Below are positions 1-7,653 of a stretch of DNA of 10,814 bases, piece after piece. A program made the translations under genes and the position numbers. Each line of letters starts with the position of its first letter. Positions within the stretch are counted from its first letter, which is position 1. The stretch is from assembly GCA_031267205.1 (NCBI GenBank), contig JAIRZN010000029.1, forward strand, positions 1 through 10,814. The letters are read 5' to 3'. This DNA comes from Tannerellaceae bacterium. GTDB taxonomy: Bacteria > Bacteroidota > Bacteroidia > Bacteroidales > Tannerellaceae. A model generated the notes under the pieces. The model searched no databases, was not told the origin of the DNA, and saw nothing but the letters and a program-made list of their open reading frames with translations.

Positions 1-267
1 GGCAGAATAAAGAGGAAGAAACATAGTAACTTTTTCATTGCGTATAAATTTAAGTAAGTAAGTGTTCGAGCATATAAAAGTAACGCCGCGCGGGTCTCTT
101 TTATCATCTTATCGGGGGATAAAGATAGCGAATATCCGCATCATTTTTGCGGAGCGGAAAGCATAACCGCCGGCCGAAGTCCTTTGTACCTATGTAAGGG
201 GATAAATACCTTCGGCCGGCCGCCTATTTTCGCATCGGGAATAATAATACTTAATACCGGAAAAATT
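1..267. other. Gene-free, hairpin-rich region upstream of the propeller gene
   Basis: No convincing coding sequence is visible in these 267 bases. The segment contains a short tandem AAGTAAGTAAGTG and several inverted repeats. One is TCCGCA/TGCGGA (135-140 with 148-153, 7-nt loop). A longer one is an 11-bp perfect stem at 169-179 with 210-220. The T-rich and GATAAAGA stretches around 106-128 can also pair imperfectly. I find no good TTTG / TAnnTTTG promoter pair, so the promoter of the following gene is either weak, different, or left of the window. The area could be a structured 5' leader or the 3' end of a transcript entering from the left. Confidence 0.5.
169..220. repeat. 11-bp perfect inverted repeat, hairpin in the gene leader
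   Basis: GCCGGCCGAAG at 169-179 is the exact reverse complement of CTTCGGCCGGC at 210-220, separated by 30 bases that contain smaller pairings (for example 187-189 with 194-196). It lies 47 bases before the ATG at 268. The stem is very GC-rich and lacks a following T-run, so it does not look like an intrinsic terminator. It could be a leader stem-loop or a binding site for a dimeric regulator. The spacing is much shorter than that of known Bacteroides invertible promoters. Confidence 0.6.
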
Positions 268-1497
268 ATGAAAGCAAAGAATTTATTTTTAAGCATAGCT
301 GCGGCTTTGCTAACCTTTACGATAGTTGCGGCGCAGGACGTGTACGTAGCCGGAACTATTGAAGCCAAATCAGCCGTTGTGTGGAAAAACGGCGTACCTG
401 CGACGCTTACGATGCCGCAGCAGGCGGATCTGATCTATATCAGCTCGCTTTTTGTTAACAAGGGCGACGTTTACGTGCTCGGCTACTATTACAAGACAGG
501 CTCAAACAGCAGGCGGTATATCTACTGGAAGAATAATGCGCTCACCGAAGTGCAGGCCGGCGAATATCCCAGGGATATGTATGTTTCCGGCAATGACTTC
601 TATTTAGCAGGCAGCAGGGATGCGGGCAAGAAGTATGATGTCGCTACCGTATGGAAAAACGGCGCGCCGACGGACCTCACCGACGGAAATGCGGACGCAT
701 ACGCAAGCAGCATACATATTTCCGGAAATGATGTCTACATACTCGGAGGCGTCCGCTTCGAACAGCCGAGGCGTATCATAAGGATGTGGAAAAACGGCGC
801 GCCGACGGATATTACCGACGGCGTAAATGATGCCGACTTAGCTCCGCAGGGAATCTATGTGGAAGGTTCGGATGTATACGTATCGGGCTACGATTCCGGT
901 TACGGCAATGCGAGGTACTGGAAGAACGGCGCGGCAACAAAGCTGTCCGACGTGACCTGGGATCATGATATTATAACTTCCATACGCGCAAAAAACGGCA
1001 ATGCCTACGTAGCGGGCTATTACCAGGATGTAGTAAGCGGGAAATACGTCTCAAAGCTCTGGACAAACGGAGTGGCAGAGGTAAATACGGGCGACGTCAA
1101 GTATGAATCGTTAGCGGTTGCGGGAAATGACATATACATATCCGGCTGGCGGCGCGGAATAGGCGCCACGCTGTGGAAAAACGGCGCGCCCCAGTCATTA
1201 TCGCAAAACGCATCGTCGTCGGCCGACGCCGTCTTCATCACAGGCAGCGGCGCAGACGGTGCGGAAGATATTATTCCGGCGGATAAAAGCGTTTACTATG
1301 ATATGAGTTCGGACGAAGCCATCGTAAGCGGCCTCAACATCGGCGAGAGCCTTTCTATCTATACGCCGGCAGGACGCCCGGCGGTTTCCTTAAAAGCAAC
1401 GCATGAGACGGAACGTATCCGCGTGCAAGGCCTTCCGCAGGGAGTATATTTTATAAAGACCGGCAGCGGCGCTACGTTGAAATGGATAAAAAGGTAG
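268..1497 (+). CDS. Secreted seven-repeat WKNG protein (putative beta-propeller) with T9SS C-terminal sorting domain
   Basis: The ATG at 268 was chosen because it starts a classic signal peptide (MKAKN, hydrophobic residues 6-22, likely cleavage near residue 23). The in-frame start at 184 would put 28 unhydrophobic residues ahead of it. The 409-residue product contains seven W-[KT]-N motifs at W39, 87, 129, 174, 218, 265 and 303, spaced 38-48 residues. Each is preceded by a strand such as DVYVAG, DVYVLGY or DIYISGW. This pattern suggests a seven-bladed beta-propeller. Residues from about 340 to 409 resemble the Por/T9SS type A sorting domain: a SLSIYTPAGRPAVSL strand, then LPQGVYFIKT and a basic KWIKR end. 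The protein is therefore probably exported by Sec, crosses the outer membrane by T9SS and is released or surface-attached. Its ligand is unknown and no catalytic motif is visible. It converges on the exporter gene, 8 bases away. Confidence 0.85.
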   Translation: MKAKNLFLSIAAALLTFTIVAAQDVYVAGTIEAKSAVVWKNGVPATLTMPQQADLIYISSLFVNKGDVYVLGYYYKTGSNSRRYIYWKNNALTEVQAGEYPRDMYVSGNDFYLAGSRDAGKKYDVATVWKNGAPTDLTDGNADAYASSIHISGNDVYILGGVRFEQPRRIIRMWKNGAPTDITDGVNDADLAPQGIYVEGSDVYVSGYDSGYGNARYWKNGAATKLSDVTWDHDIITSIRAKNGNAYVAGYYQDVVSGKYVSKLWTNGVAEVNTGDVKYESLAVAGNDIYISGWRRGIGATLWKNGAPQSLSQNASSSADAVFITGSGADGAEDIIPADKSVYYDMSSDEAIVSGLNIGESLSIYTPAGRPAVSLKATHETERIRVQGLPQGVYFIKTGSGATLKWIKR

Positions 1498-1512
1498 GGC
1501 ATCGCCTACTTT
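1491..1512 (-). terminator. Hairpin terminator overlapping both convergent stop codons
   Basis: AAGGTAGG (1491-1498) pairs with CCTACTTT (1505-1512) with one G-U pair and a 6-nt loop. Read on the minus strand the stem is followed by TTTTTATCC, a usable U-run, so it should end the exporter operon. Read on the plus strand it is followed only by CTCCTG, so termination of the propeller gene here would be weaker. The stem includes the TAG stop of the propeller gene and the stop region of the exporter gene. Confidence 0.65.
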
Positions 1513-2426
1513 CTCCTGTTCAGCAGCATTATGCTAAGGAGTATGATGGCGAGGCCTGCAATCTGCGTCAGCGTAACGTCCTCGCGACCGATGGTTACGC
1601 CGATTACGACCGCCACAAAGGGATTCACGTAAGCGTGCGTCCCTACTTCGGTCGCAGGCCTCACCTTCAGCAGCCATATATAGGCCGAATAAGCCATGAT
1701 TGAACCGCAAACGATGAGATACGTCAGCGCGAGCCACGAATTTACCGGTATCACGCGCCAATCTACGGCGACTATGTCCCTTTTCACCGTAGCGCATATC
1801 CAAAACATAAGGCCTGCGAAAAGCATTTGCCAAGCGGCGCCCGCGAAGGCGTTTACTTCCTCCTCGTTTGACGAACGGTACTTTGCGTACAACGTTCCCA
1901 GCGACCAGGAAATGCAACCGAAGATAAGGAGCAGTATTCCGTATTCGCTTTTATCATCAAACCCTTTGCTGTGGTTAAGCTGTTCGACATACAGCAATGT
2001 CACGCCGAGGAAGCCTGTAACCAGGGCCGATATTACGGAAGGGCTGCGCAGGTTCCTCTTCCACATCGGCGCATCAAGGAGCGTAATCCATATAACGGTC
2101 GAACTTGATACGATAGCTACAAGGCTGCTGCCGACATACCTCTGCGCCAGCATTACGACGGCCATATCTATGAAGAGCAGTATTATTCCGCTCACGGCGG
2201 ACTTGCGTATCAGCGATTTTTTAAAAACATCCTCCCCCCGGCAGCGGCACCACAGCAGGAGTATAACCCCTGCGGCAGTAAACCGCAAAGCGCCGAGCAG
2301 GAACGGCGGAAATCCCCGCATAGCTACCGAAATCAGGTAGTAAGTAGATCCCCATACGACGTAAATAAGGAAGTAAGCGAACAGAATGCCCGCCGTCCTG
2401 CCCGCTGTTCCTTCCCTTAGTCTCAT
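1506..2426 (-). CDS. EamA/DMT-family membrane transporter (probable exporter)
   Basis: The 306-residue product is almost entirely hydrophobic segments, about ten predicted transmembrane helices in two homologous halves (roughly residues 14-148 and 163-303). This is the normal size and layout of the drug/metabolite transporter (EamA, RhaT/YedA-like) family. Family-like signatures are the N-terminal VVWGSTYYLI, the central LLLIFGCISWSLGTLYAK opening the second half, and the late YVNPFVAVVIG segment. DMT proteins are inner-membrane carriers, often exporting amino acids or other small metabolites; the substrate cannot be read from sequence. The ATG overlaps the TGA of the upstream aminotransferase gene in an ATGA arrangement, so translation is probably coupled. 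As the last gene of the operon, it may export a substrate or product of the C-S lyase (inference). Confidence 0.9.
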   Translation of the reverse strand: MRLREGTAGRTAGILFAYFLIYVVWGSTYYLISVAMRGFPPFLLGALRFTAAGVILLLWCRCRGEDVFKKSLIRKSAVSGIILLFIDMAVVMLAQRYVGSSLVAIVSSSTVIWITLLDAPMWKRNLRSPSVISALVTGFLGVTLLYVEQLNHSKGFDDKSEYGILLLIFGCISWSLGTLYAKYRSSNEEEVNAFAGAAWQMLFAGLMFWICATVKRDIVAVDWRVIPVNSWLALTYLIVCGSIMAYSAYIWLLKVRPATEVGTHAYVNPFVAVVIGVTIGREDVTLTQIAGLAIILLSIMLLNRRK

Positions 2427-3589
2427 ACGGTGCAGACAGCCTTGATTTTTTCCAAGCCCCGTAGCAAAAGCTCCCTCCGCGTAGCGATATTTATACGAAT
2501 AAAGCCCTCGCCCGCCTCGCCGTACATACTACCCTCGTTTATCCAAAGTTTTTCTCTGTCCATAAGAGCTTCCGCGATGCTTTTCGATGTCCGCCTCAAA
2601 GCCGAGCAATCTATCCAGACCAAATAAGTCGCTTCCAACCTTACTACCCTCATATGCGGGAGGTGGCGGCGGAAAAAGCCGGTCAAAAGGGCGTAATTAT
2701 CGTACAAATACACCTTCAGTTCCTCAAGCCAGTCTTCGCTTTCGTTATAAGCGGCGATGAGCGCCCTTATTGCGAAGGCATTAATTTCGCAGACTTCGTT
2801 CACGTTAAGAGCTTTGTCGATTTTCCGCCGTATACCCTCGTCCGCAGCCACAATATTGGCCACCTGCACGCCCGCCAGGTTGAATGTCTTCGTAGGCGCG
2901 ATACAGGAGACGGAATTTTTGAGGAACGCTCCGCCCAAGGCCGCAAAAGGGATATGCGTATAGCCGGGGTAAACAATATCGCAATGTATTTCGTCGGAAA
3001 CGACAGTGAGCCCGTTACGCAGGCATATTTCCCCGATACGCTCCAGCTCGTTCCTCGTCCAAACCCTTCCGGCCGGATTATGCGGGCTGCAAAGAAGCAT
3101 AAGTTTGGCATTAGGAAGAGCCGCCCTGCGTTCGAGGTCGTCAAAGTCGATAAAGTATTCCCCATTCCTATAAAGAAGCCTGTTTTCAATCATCTCGCAT
3201 TGATTGTTGCGTATGGAGGAGAAGAAACAATTGTAAACAGGCGTCTGCACAATCACCCCGTCGCCCGGACTTGCGAGCGCTTTTATAACAGCCGACAACG
3301 CCGGCACGACGCCTGTGGTGAAGAGTATCCACTCCCTGTCGATATGGAAGCCATGCCTGCGCAGAAACCAACCGGCCGTAGCGTCGAAATACTCCTTAGG
3401 CGTTTTAGTATAACCGAAAACGCCGTGGTCTACACATTCCCGCAAGGCGGATATAATACCCGGAGCTGCGCGGAAATCCATATCGGCCACCCACATAGGC
3501 AGCGTCCCTTCGTCCTCCGACATATCCCATTTGCAGGAATTAGTACCACGGCGCACAATAATCTCATCGAAATTATATTTCATTCCCAT
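2423..3589 (-). CDS. MalY/PatB-type PLP-dependent aminotransferase or cystathionine beta-lyase
   Basis: This is a fold-type I PLP enzyme of usual length, about 388 residues. The opening RRGTNSCKWD and LPMWVADMDF is characteristic of the MalY/PatB subgroup. Counting from an upstream in-frame TTG at 3592 as residue 1, visible active-site residues are the SPHNPAGR loop (N172), VSDEIHCD (D200, H203), the Schiff-base lysine in APTKTFNLAG (K235) and the substrate-carboxylate arginine in FIRINIA (R366). MalY/PatB enzymes cleave C-S bonds of cystathionine, cystine or S-substituted cysteines, giving a thiol, pyruvate and ammonia, in the cytosol. ATG 3589 is preferred; ATG 3583 is also possible, and neither has a clear Shine-Dalgarno site. 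The gene overlaps the DUF3737 gene by 17 bases and the exporter gene by 4. The exact substrate is unresolved. Confidence 0.92.
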   Translation of the reverse strand: MGMKYNFDEIIVRRGTNSCKWDMSEDEGTLPMWVADMDFRAAPGIISALRECVDHGVFGYTKTPKEYFDATAGWFLRRHGFHIDREWILFTTGVVPALSAVIKALASPGDGVIVQTPVYNCFFSSIRNNQCEMIENRLLYRNGEYFIDFDDLERRAALPNAKLMLLCSPHNPAGRVWTRNELERIGEICLRNGLTVVSDEIHCDIVYPGYTHIPFAALGGAFLKNSVSCIAPTKTFNLAGVQVANIVAADEGIRRKIDKALNVNEVCEINAFAIRALIAAYNESEDWLEELKVYLYDNYALLTGFFRRHLPHMRVVRLEATYLVWIDCSALRRTSKSIAEALMDREKLWINEGSMYGEAGEGFIRINIATRRELLLRGLEKIKAVCTV

Positions 3590-4445
3590 CAAGTATTATC
3601 TCACATCCGCCCGGGTTGATACAATTCTTATCAATTATCAATTCCTTTATGCCTTTAGCCTTAAGAACGCCGCCGGCCGGGTTTTTTACGCTAAGAATAA
3701 TGCTGTTTACCTCCGCGTTCAATGTAGAATACTCGAAAGCCAGGTCGCAGACCTCGTCCATGCAGCAATTCACCATCGTAAGATTCGAAGCGTAGCATAG
3801 CGGTTGCGTCCCTGATATTTTGCAGTTAATAAGCGTGAGGTTTTTGGAATGCCATCCGAGAAATTCGCCGCTCACCTCCGAATCGTATACGGTAACGTTC
3901 TCAGTTTCCCAGAAAGCGTCCTTAGTATCGAGTTTAGAGTTACGTATAACCACATTCCTTGCGCCCTGGAAGGAATAGTTGCCCTGGAGATAGAAGTCGT
4001 CGACTTCAATATTCATTCCGTTCATAAAGATATAATCGCCCCCGTGCGCCTCGACGTTACGGAGCTTAATATTCCGGCAGTTCCATATAGTTTCCGCCGC
4101 ATTAGGGAATTTCACGTTATCAAGGATCAGTCCGTCCACTTCGCGGAACATTTTCGGAGCCTCGACGACCGAATTTATCATCTTCACGTTCTTAGAATAC
4201 CATATAGCAGCCCGGCTGTATATAGTAAACCGGCAGTCTTCAACAAGCACATTGTCGTTATGCCAGAAGGGGTACTTACTCATAAACTCGCACCTGTACG
4301 CCTCCACATTGTTACACTGTTTGACTGCCGACTCTCCGGGGTAAAACCTTATGTCCTCAAGACGCAGGTCGTTCGTTGCGAATAATGGTCTTTCACCCTC
4401 AAAAAATTTGTTGCTTACTACTTCTTTTGCTTTTGTTTCCGTCAT
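3573..4445 (-). CDS. DUF3737-type right-handed beta-helix protein
   Basis: The 290-residue product has no signal peptide or membrane segment, so it is probably cytosolic. From about residue 25 to 230 it is built of roughly 20-residue rungs with a recurrent pattern of an aromatic, then N-[VIL], then alternating hydrophobics and a polar turn. Examples are PFWHNDNVLVEDCRF, AIWYSKNVKMINS, TIWNCRNIKLRNVEA, AFWETENVTVYDSEV and LGWHSKNLTLINCKI. That is what a pectate-lyase-like beta-solenoid looks like, and the overall sequence resembles the DUF3737 family, whose function is unknown. It is the first gene of the three-gene operon with the PLP lyase and the exporter, suggesting a role tied to that chemistry as an enzyme or scaffold (inference). 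No catalytic acid cluster could be assigned. Family assignment is from recognition, not a search. Confidence 0.82.
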   Translation of the reverse strand: MTETKAKEVVSNKFFEGERPLFATNDLRLEDIRFYPGESAVKQCNNVEAYRCEFMSKYPFWHNDNVLVEDCRFTIYSRAAIWYSKNVKMINSVVEAPKMFREVDGLILDNVKFPNAAETIWNCRNIKLRNVEAHGGDYIFMNGMNIEVDDFYLQGNYSFQGARNVVIRNSKLDTKDAFWETENVTVYDSEVSGEFLGWHSKNLTLINCKISGTQPLCYASNLTMVNCCMDEVCDLAFEYSTLNAEVNSIILSVKNPAGGVLKAKGIKELIIDKNCINPGGCEIILDGNEI

Positions 4446-4522
4446 TTTTTAATTACCGATTAGTTGGTTAGTATAGTTTTTAACTCGATTGTTGCCTTTT
4501 CATATATTGCTGTCTACATCGG

Positions 4523-4530
4523 CAAAGATA
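4523..4530 (-). promoter_or_regulatory. -7 element for the DUF3737-malY-DMT operon
   Basis: On the minus strand this reads TATCTTTG, an exact match to the Bacteroidota -7 consensus TAnnTTTG. It would start transcription near 4517, leaving a leader of about 70 bases before the ATG at 4445. No TTTG is seen at the expected -33 spacing, so the promoter is supported by one box only. Confidence 0.5.
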
Positions 4531-4611
4531 ATAATGTTTGCTTGCGCGCTTTTTCATTCTTCAAATATTTTCCTTTATTCCATTTTGTTAACTCTTAAAA
4601 CCGTCCTGTTG

Positions 4612-4641
4612 TTTGTATCCCCTGAAATCGGCTTATATTTG
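4612..4641 (+). promoter_or_regulatory. Bacteroidota promoter for the M24 peptidase-phosphatase pair
   Basis: TTTG at 4612-4615 is followed after 18 bases by TATATTTG at 4634-4641. This matches the -33/-7 promoter of Bacteroidota with spacing one base shorter than the usual 19-21. The start of transcription would be near 4648, giving a leader of about 26 bases before ATG 4674. Confidence 0.7.
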
Positions 4642-4673
4642 CATTGCAAGTTGAATTATAATAGTTGTGAACG

Positions 4674-5852
4674 ATGATGCAAAATGAGTTAGCCTGCGAT
4701 GCGGGCTGTAAGTGGAGAAGACTTCAGCAGGCTATGCGGGAGATTGACGCCGGCGGTTGCCTGTTGTCGGCGGATGTAAACCTGTATTACGTGACGGGGC
4801 GTATCTACAATGGCTACTTTTACCTGCCGGCGGAAGGGGACCCGTGGTTTTTTGTTAAACGTCCTGTGGGATTGAGCGGCGAACATGTCGTATATATACG
4901 CAAGCCGGAACAAATGAAGGAAATCTTCGCAGACAGGGGCCTGAGTATGCCGGATAAGCTGTTGCTTGAGGCCGATGAGCTTTGCTACAACGAATACGAG
5001 CGCCTGAAGGCTATATTTAACCCCTTATGTACGGCAAATGCAACGACGCTTATACGAACTCACCGGATGATAAAAACCCCGTGGGAGATAGAACAATTCC
5101 GCATCTCGGCCAGGATGCACGCCCTGACTTACGCCGCTATTCCCGCATGTTACAGGCCGGGTATGACCGACCTTGATTTTCAGTACGAGATTGAACATTT
5201 AATGCGCCGGAACGGTTCCATAGGTATATTCCGTACTTTCGGGTCTAACATGGATATTTTTCAAGGCAGTATCCTGACGGGCGATAACGCCGGTGCGCCT
5301 TCTCCTTTTGATTTCGCTTTAGGCGGCGCAGGGGCGGGAGTTTTTGCACCTCTCGGAGCTAACGGCACGCTGCTCGAAGACGGTATGGCAGTAATGGTTG
5401 ATATGGCGGGGAATTATACGGCGTATATAACGGACATGACGCGTACTTTCTCAATCGGCAAGCTGCCGGAGTTAGCCTGTCGCGCTCATCAGGTATCCCG
5501 CCTGATCCAGGAAGAAACAGAACGCATCGCCCGGCCCGGCATATCATGCGCCGAATTATACCGCCTCGCACTCGCGATAGTTTCGCAAGAAAAGCTCGAA
5601 CCTTATTTCATGGGAACGAAACAGCAGGCTAAATTCGTAGGACATGGTATCGGAATACAAATAAACGAACTGCCCGTGCTGACGCCGCGCTCAAAGGATA
5701 TATTGCAACCCAATATGGTGTTTGCCCTCGAACCTAAGTTCGTTATCCCCGGAGTGGGCGCCGTAGGTATCGAAAATAGTTTCCTCGTAACGGAAACAGG
5801 TATAGAAAAAGTAACGCAGGCGGAAGAAGATATAATTAATTTGACATCATAA
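4674..5852 (+). CDS. M24-family metallopeptidase (Xaa-Pro aminopeptidase/dipeptidase-like)
   Basis: The 392-residue product has two parts. The N-terminal creatinase/prolidase-like domain (about residues 12-130) contains DVNLYYVTGRIYNGYF. The C-terminal 'pita-bread' catalytic domain runs from about 137 to 385 and begins with MIKTPWEIEQFRISARM. All five dimetal ligands of the M24 family are in place: D243 (MVDMAG), D254 (TDMTRTF), H324 (VGHGIG), E353 (ALEPKF) and E367 (GIENSF). It should therefore be an active metallopeptidase or a close relative, probably cytosolic since no signal peptide is seen. Family members remove N-terminal residues ahead of proline or split Xaa-Pro dipeptides; the precise specificity is inferred only. 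Start choice is between adjacent ATGs at 4674 and 4677. It is followed after 17 bases by the phosphatase gene, so co-transcription is likely. Confidence 0.9.
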   Translation: MMQNELACDAGCKWRRLQQAMREIDAGGCLLSADVNLYYVTGRIYNGYFYLPAEGDPWFFVKRPVGLSGEHVVYIRKPEQMKEIFADRGLSMPDKLLLEADELCYNEYERLKAIFNPLCTANATTLIRTHRMIKTPWEIEQFRISARMHALTYAAIPACYRPGMTDLDFQYEIEHLMRRNGSIGIFRTFGSNMDIFQGSILTGDNAGAPSPFDFALGGAGAGVFAPLGANGTLLEDGMAVMVDMAGNYTAYITDMTRTFSIGKLPELACRAHQVSRLIQEETERIARPGISCAELYRLALAIVSQEKLEPYFMGTKQQAKFVGHGIGIQINELPVLTPRSKDILQPNMVFALEPKFVIPGVGAVGIENSFLVTETGIEKVTQAEEDIINLTS

Positions 5853-5869
5853 CAACAAAAACAGAAGAA

Positions 5870-7582
5870 ATGAAAAGTAAAATTCAAAGAAGTGTGGCTT
5901 TACTGCTCATGCTGGCCTTCGTGGTCATGCCGGCGTATTGTGTAGAGGCGAAAGACGTTAAGCCGGTCAAGAACGTCATCCTGTTGATTCCGGACGGAAC
6001 ATCCCTGGCGACCGTTTCTATTGCGCGTTGGCTGCAATGGTACAATCATCCCGAACTTCCAAAGCTGAACATCGACCCATATCTATGCGGGACCGTCCGT
6101 ACTCACTCCTCCAATGCCCCGATAGGCGACTCGGCGCCCACAACATCGTGCTATATGACGGGCTATCCGAGCCTGACCGGATATGTATCCACGTATCCCG
6201 TAAGCGATCCGGACAACGATATTTATCCTGTGGATCCGGCGCGAGCTTACCAGCCGGTAACAACCGTCCTTGAGGCAGGAAAGATATTGCACGGCAAGGC
6301 CGCAGGTCTTGTCTTCACCTGTGAATTTCCGCACGCTACGCCGGCCGACTGCTCCGCCCATAGCTACAACCGCAGCAAATACGAATGGATTGCCCCCCAG
6401 ATGGCGCACAACGACCTGAGCGTGGTTATCGGCGGCGGAGCGTCATTGTTGCCGGAGGAAAGCGAGGCTTACCTTAAAGCCAACGGTTATTCCGTCTACA
6501 AGGACAATTTGCAAGGTATGCGCAACGATAATAGCAACAAGATGTGGGCTCTGTACGGGGAAAAAGATATGGATTACGACATCGACCGCAATCCGGCCGA
6601 ACAGCCCTCAATAGAGGAAATGACCCGTATAGCGATAGAAAAACTGTCGAAAAACGACAGCGGATTCTTCCTGATGGTTGAAGGCAGCAAGGTTGATTGG
6701 GCCGCTCATGCCAACGATCCGGTAGCTATGGCGACCGATTTCCTGGCTTTCGACAGGGCATGTGGAGCTGCTATTGAATTTGCAATCCGCAACGGTGAAA
6801 CGGCCGTAGTAATCGTTCCCGACCATGGAAATAGCGGCGTAAGCCTGGGAGTAGACCGTTGTCCGGGTTACGACAAGCTGACTAAAGACCAATTGTTTCA
6901 TGCTCTCTCGCAGTTTCGCCTGACATCCTCCGGACTTGCCGGCAAACTCAATTCGCAACCCGCATCCGAGGCCCGGAATATATTCCGCGAGTATGCCGGC
7001 ATTGAGCTGTCTGACGCCGACTTGAAAGCGCTATATAACTGCAAAGGATATGAAAACAGCCCCATCCCCGAAAGCGAACGCTCGTCCGAAGGCATTGAAG
7101 CGTCCCTGTACAGCAGCGGATCGCTTCCCGATTTCATCTCCCGACTGATTACTTCCAAGACATGCATCGGTTTTACCACCCACGGGCATACGGGAGAGGA
7201 AGTTTTTCTGGCCGCCTATCATCCTGAGGGAACACTTCCGGCAGGTATGAATACAAACATTGAACTGAACGCATATCTCTGCGCCCTTTTCGGCTTCAAC
7301 CGCGACCTGCTGGACGAGTTGACGGGGCAGTATTTTGTACGGCATACGGATGTGTTTAAGGATTATAAATACGAGATTGTCGCCGCGACCGACAGGGATA
7401 GTCTACCGTCTTTAGTAGTTAAAGGCAAGAAAAAGCAGTTACACGTCAAGCCTTTCACCAACATAGCGACGGTCGGCAAGACAGGGAAAGAAGAGGACAT
7501 ACGATTGAAGTCTGTCGTTATATACGTTGATAAAAACAACACCTTCTATCTTCCCTCAGAGCTGGAAAAATACTTGCATTGA
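5870..7582 (+). CDS. Exported alkaline phosphatase (PhoA-like superfamily)
   Basis: The 570-residue product has a signal peptide (basic start, hydrophobic residues 9-23, likely cleavage near VEA at 27). PAYC does not fit a lipobox well, so a periplasmic enzyme is more likely than a lipoprotein. Comparison by eye with E. coli PhoA and animal alkaline phosphatases finds the active site intact. D42 (IPDG) is a metal ligand, S88 in GDSAPTTS the nucleophile and T157 in HATPAD a Mg ligand. R168 in HSYNRSKY is the likely phosphate-binding arginine. E271, D276 and H280 (MVEGSKVDWAAH), D318-H319 (PDHG) and H440 (HGHTGEE) are further metal ligands. It should hydrolyse phosphomonoesters to release phosphate. 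It is longer than E. coli PhoA (about 470 residues). The extra length is an insert around 330-430 and a 490-570 C-terminal extension, partly beta-strand-like, of unknown role. No sorting domain is obvious at the C terminus. Confidence 0.92.
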   Translation: MKSKIQRSVALLLMLAFVVMPAYCVEAKDVKPVKNVILLIPDGTSLATVSIARWLQWYNHPELPKLNIDPYLCGTVRTHSSNAPIGDSAPTTSCYMTGYPSLTGYVSTYPVSDPDNDIYPVDPARAYQPVTTVLEAGKILHGKAAGLVFTCEFPHATPADCSAHSYNRSKYEWIAPQMAHNDLSVVIGGGASLLPEESEAYLKANGYSVYKDNLQGMRNDNSNKMWALYGEKDMDYDIDRNPAEQPSIEEMTRIAIEKLSKNDSGFFLMVEGSKVDWAAHANDPVAMATDFLAFDRACGAAIEFAIRNGETAVVIVPDHGNSGVSLGVDRCPGYDKLTKDQLFHALSQFRLTSSGLAGKLNSQPASEARNIFREYAGIELSDADLKALYNCKGYENSPIPESERSSEGIEASLYSSGSLPDFISRLITSKTCIGFTTHGHTGEEVFLAAYHPEGTLPAGMNTNIELNAYLCALFGFNRDLLDELTGQYFVRHTDVFKDYKYEIVAATDRDSLPSLVVKGKKKQLHVKPFTNIATVGKTGKEEDIRLKSVVIYVDKNNTFYLPSELEKYLH

Positions 7583-7639
7583 TTGCCTGAGCGGATTCCT
7601 AAAGGTTAAAGTATATAAAAAAATGAACTTTTTGAAGCC

Positions 7640-7647
7640 TATCTTTG
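7640..7647 (+). promoter_or_regulatory. Possible -7 promoter element in the gap after the phosphatase
   Basis: TATCTTTG is an exact match to TAnnTTTG, but no TTTG lies at the right -33 distance. The last G also begins a hairpin (GTTCA 7647-7651 with TGAAC 7657-7661), which would be odd at a start site. It could drive a short RNA ending at the terminator at 7849, or be a chance match. Confidence 0.3.
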
Positions 7648-7653
7648 TTCAAT

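Noticed and set aside
169..220. Invertible (phase-variable) promoter bounded by inverted repeats
   Set aside because: Only 30 bases separate the arms and no promoter or recombinase gene is visible. Known Bacteroides invertible promoters are longer.
184..267. N-terminal extension of the propeller gene from the earlier start at 184
   Set aside because: It would place a non-signal sequence before a good signal peptide and would run through the 11-bp hairpin. The ATG at 268 fits far better.
2654..3619. Long plus-strand open frame (321 codons) opposite the PLP enzyme gene
   Set aside because: It lies antisense to a gene with a complete MalY/PatB active site, and its translation shows no domain or sensible composition. 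It is a shadow of the opposite strand.
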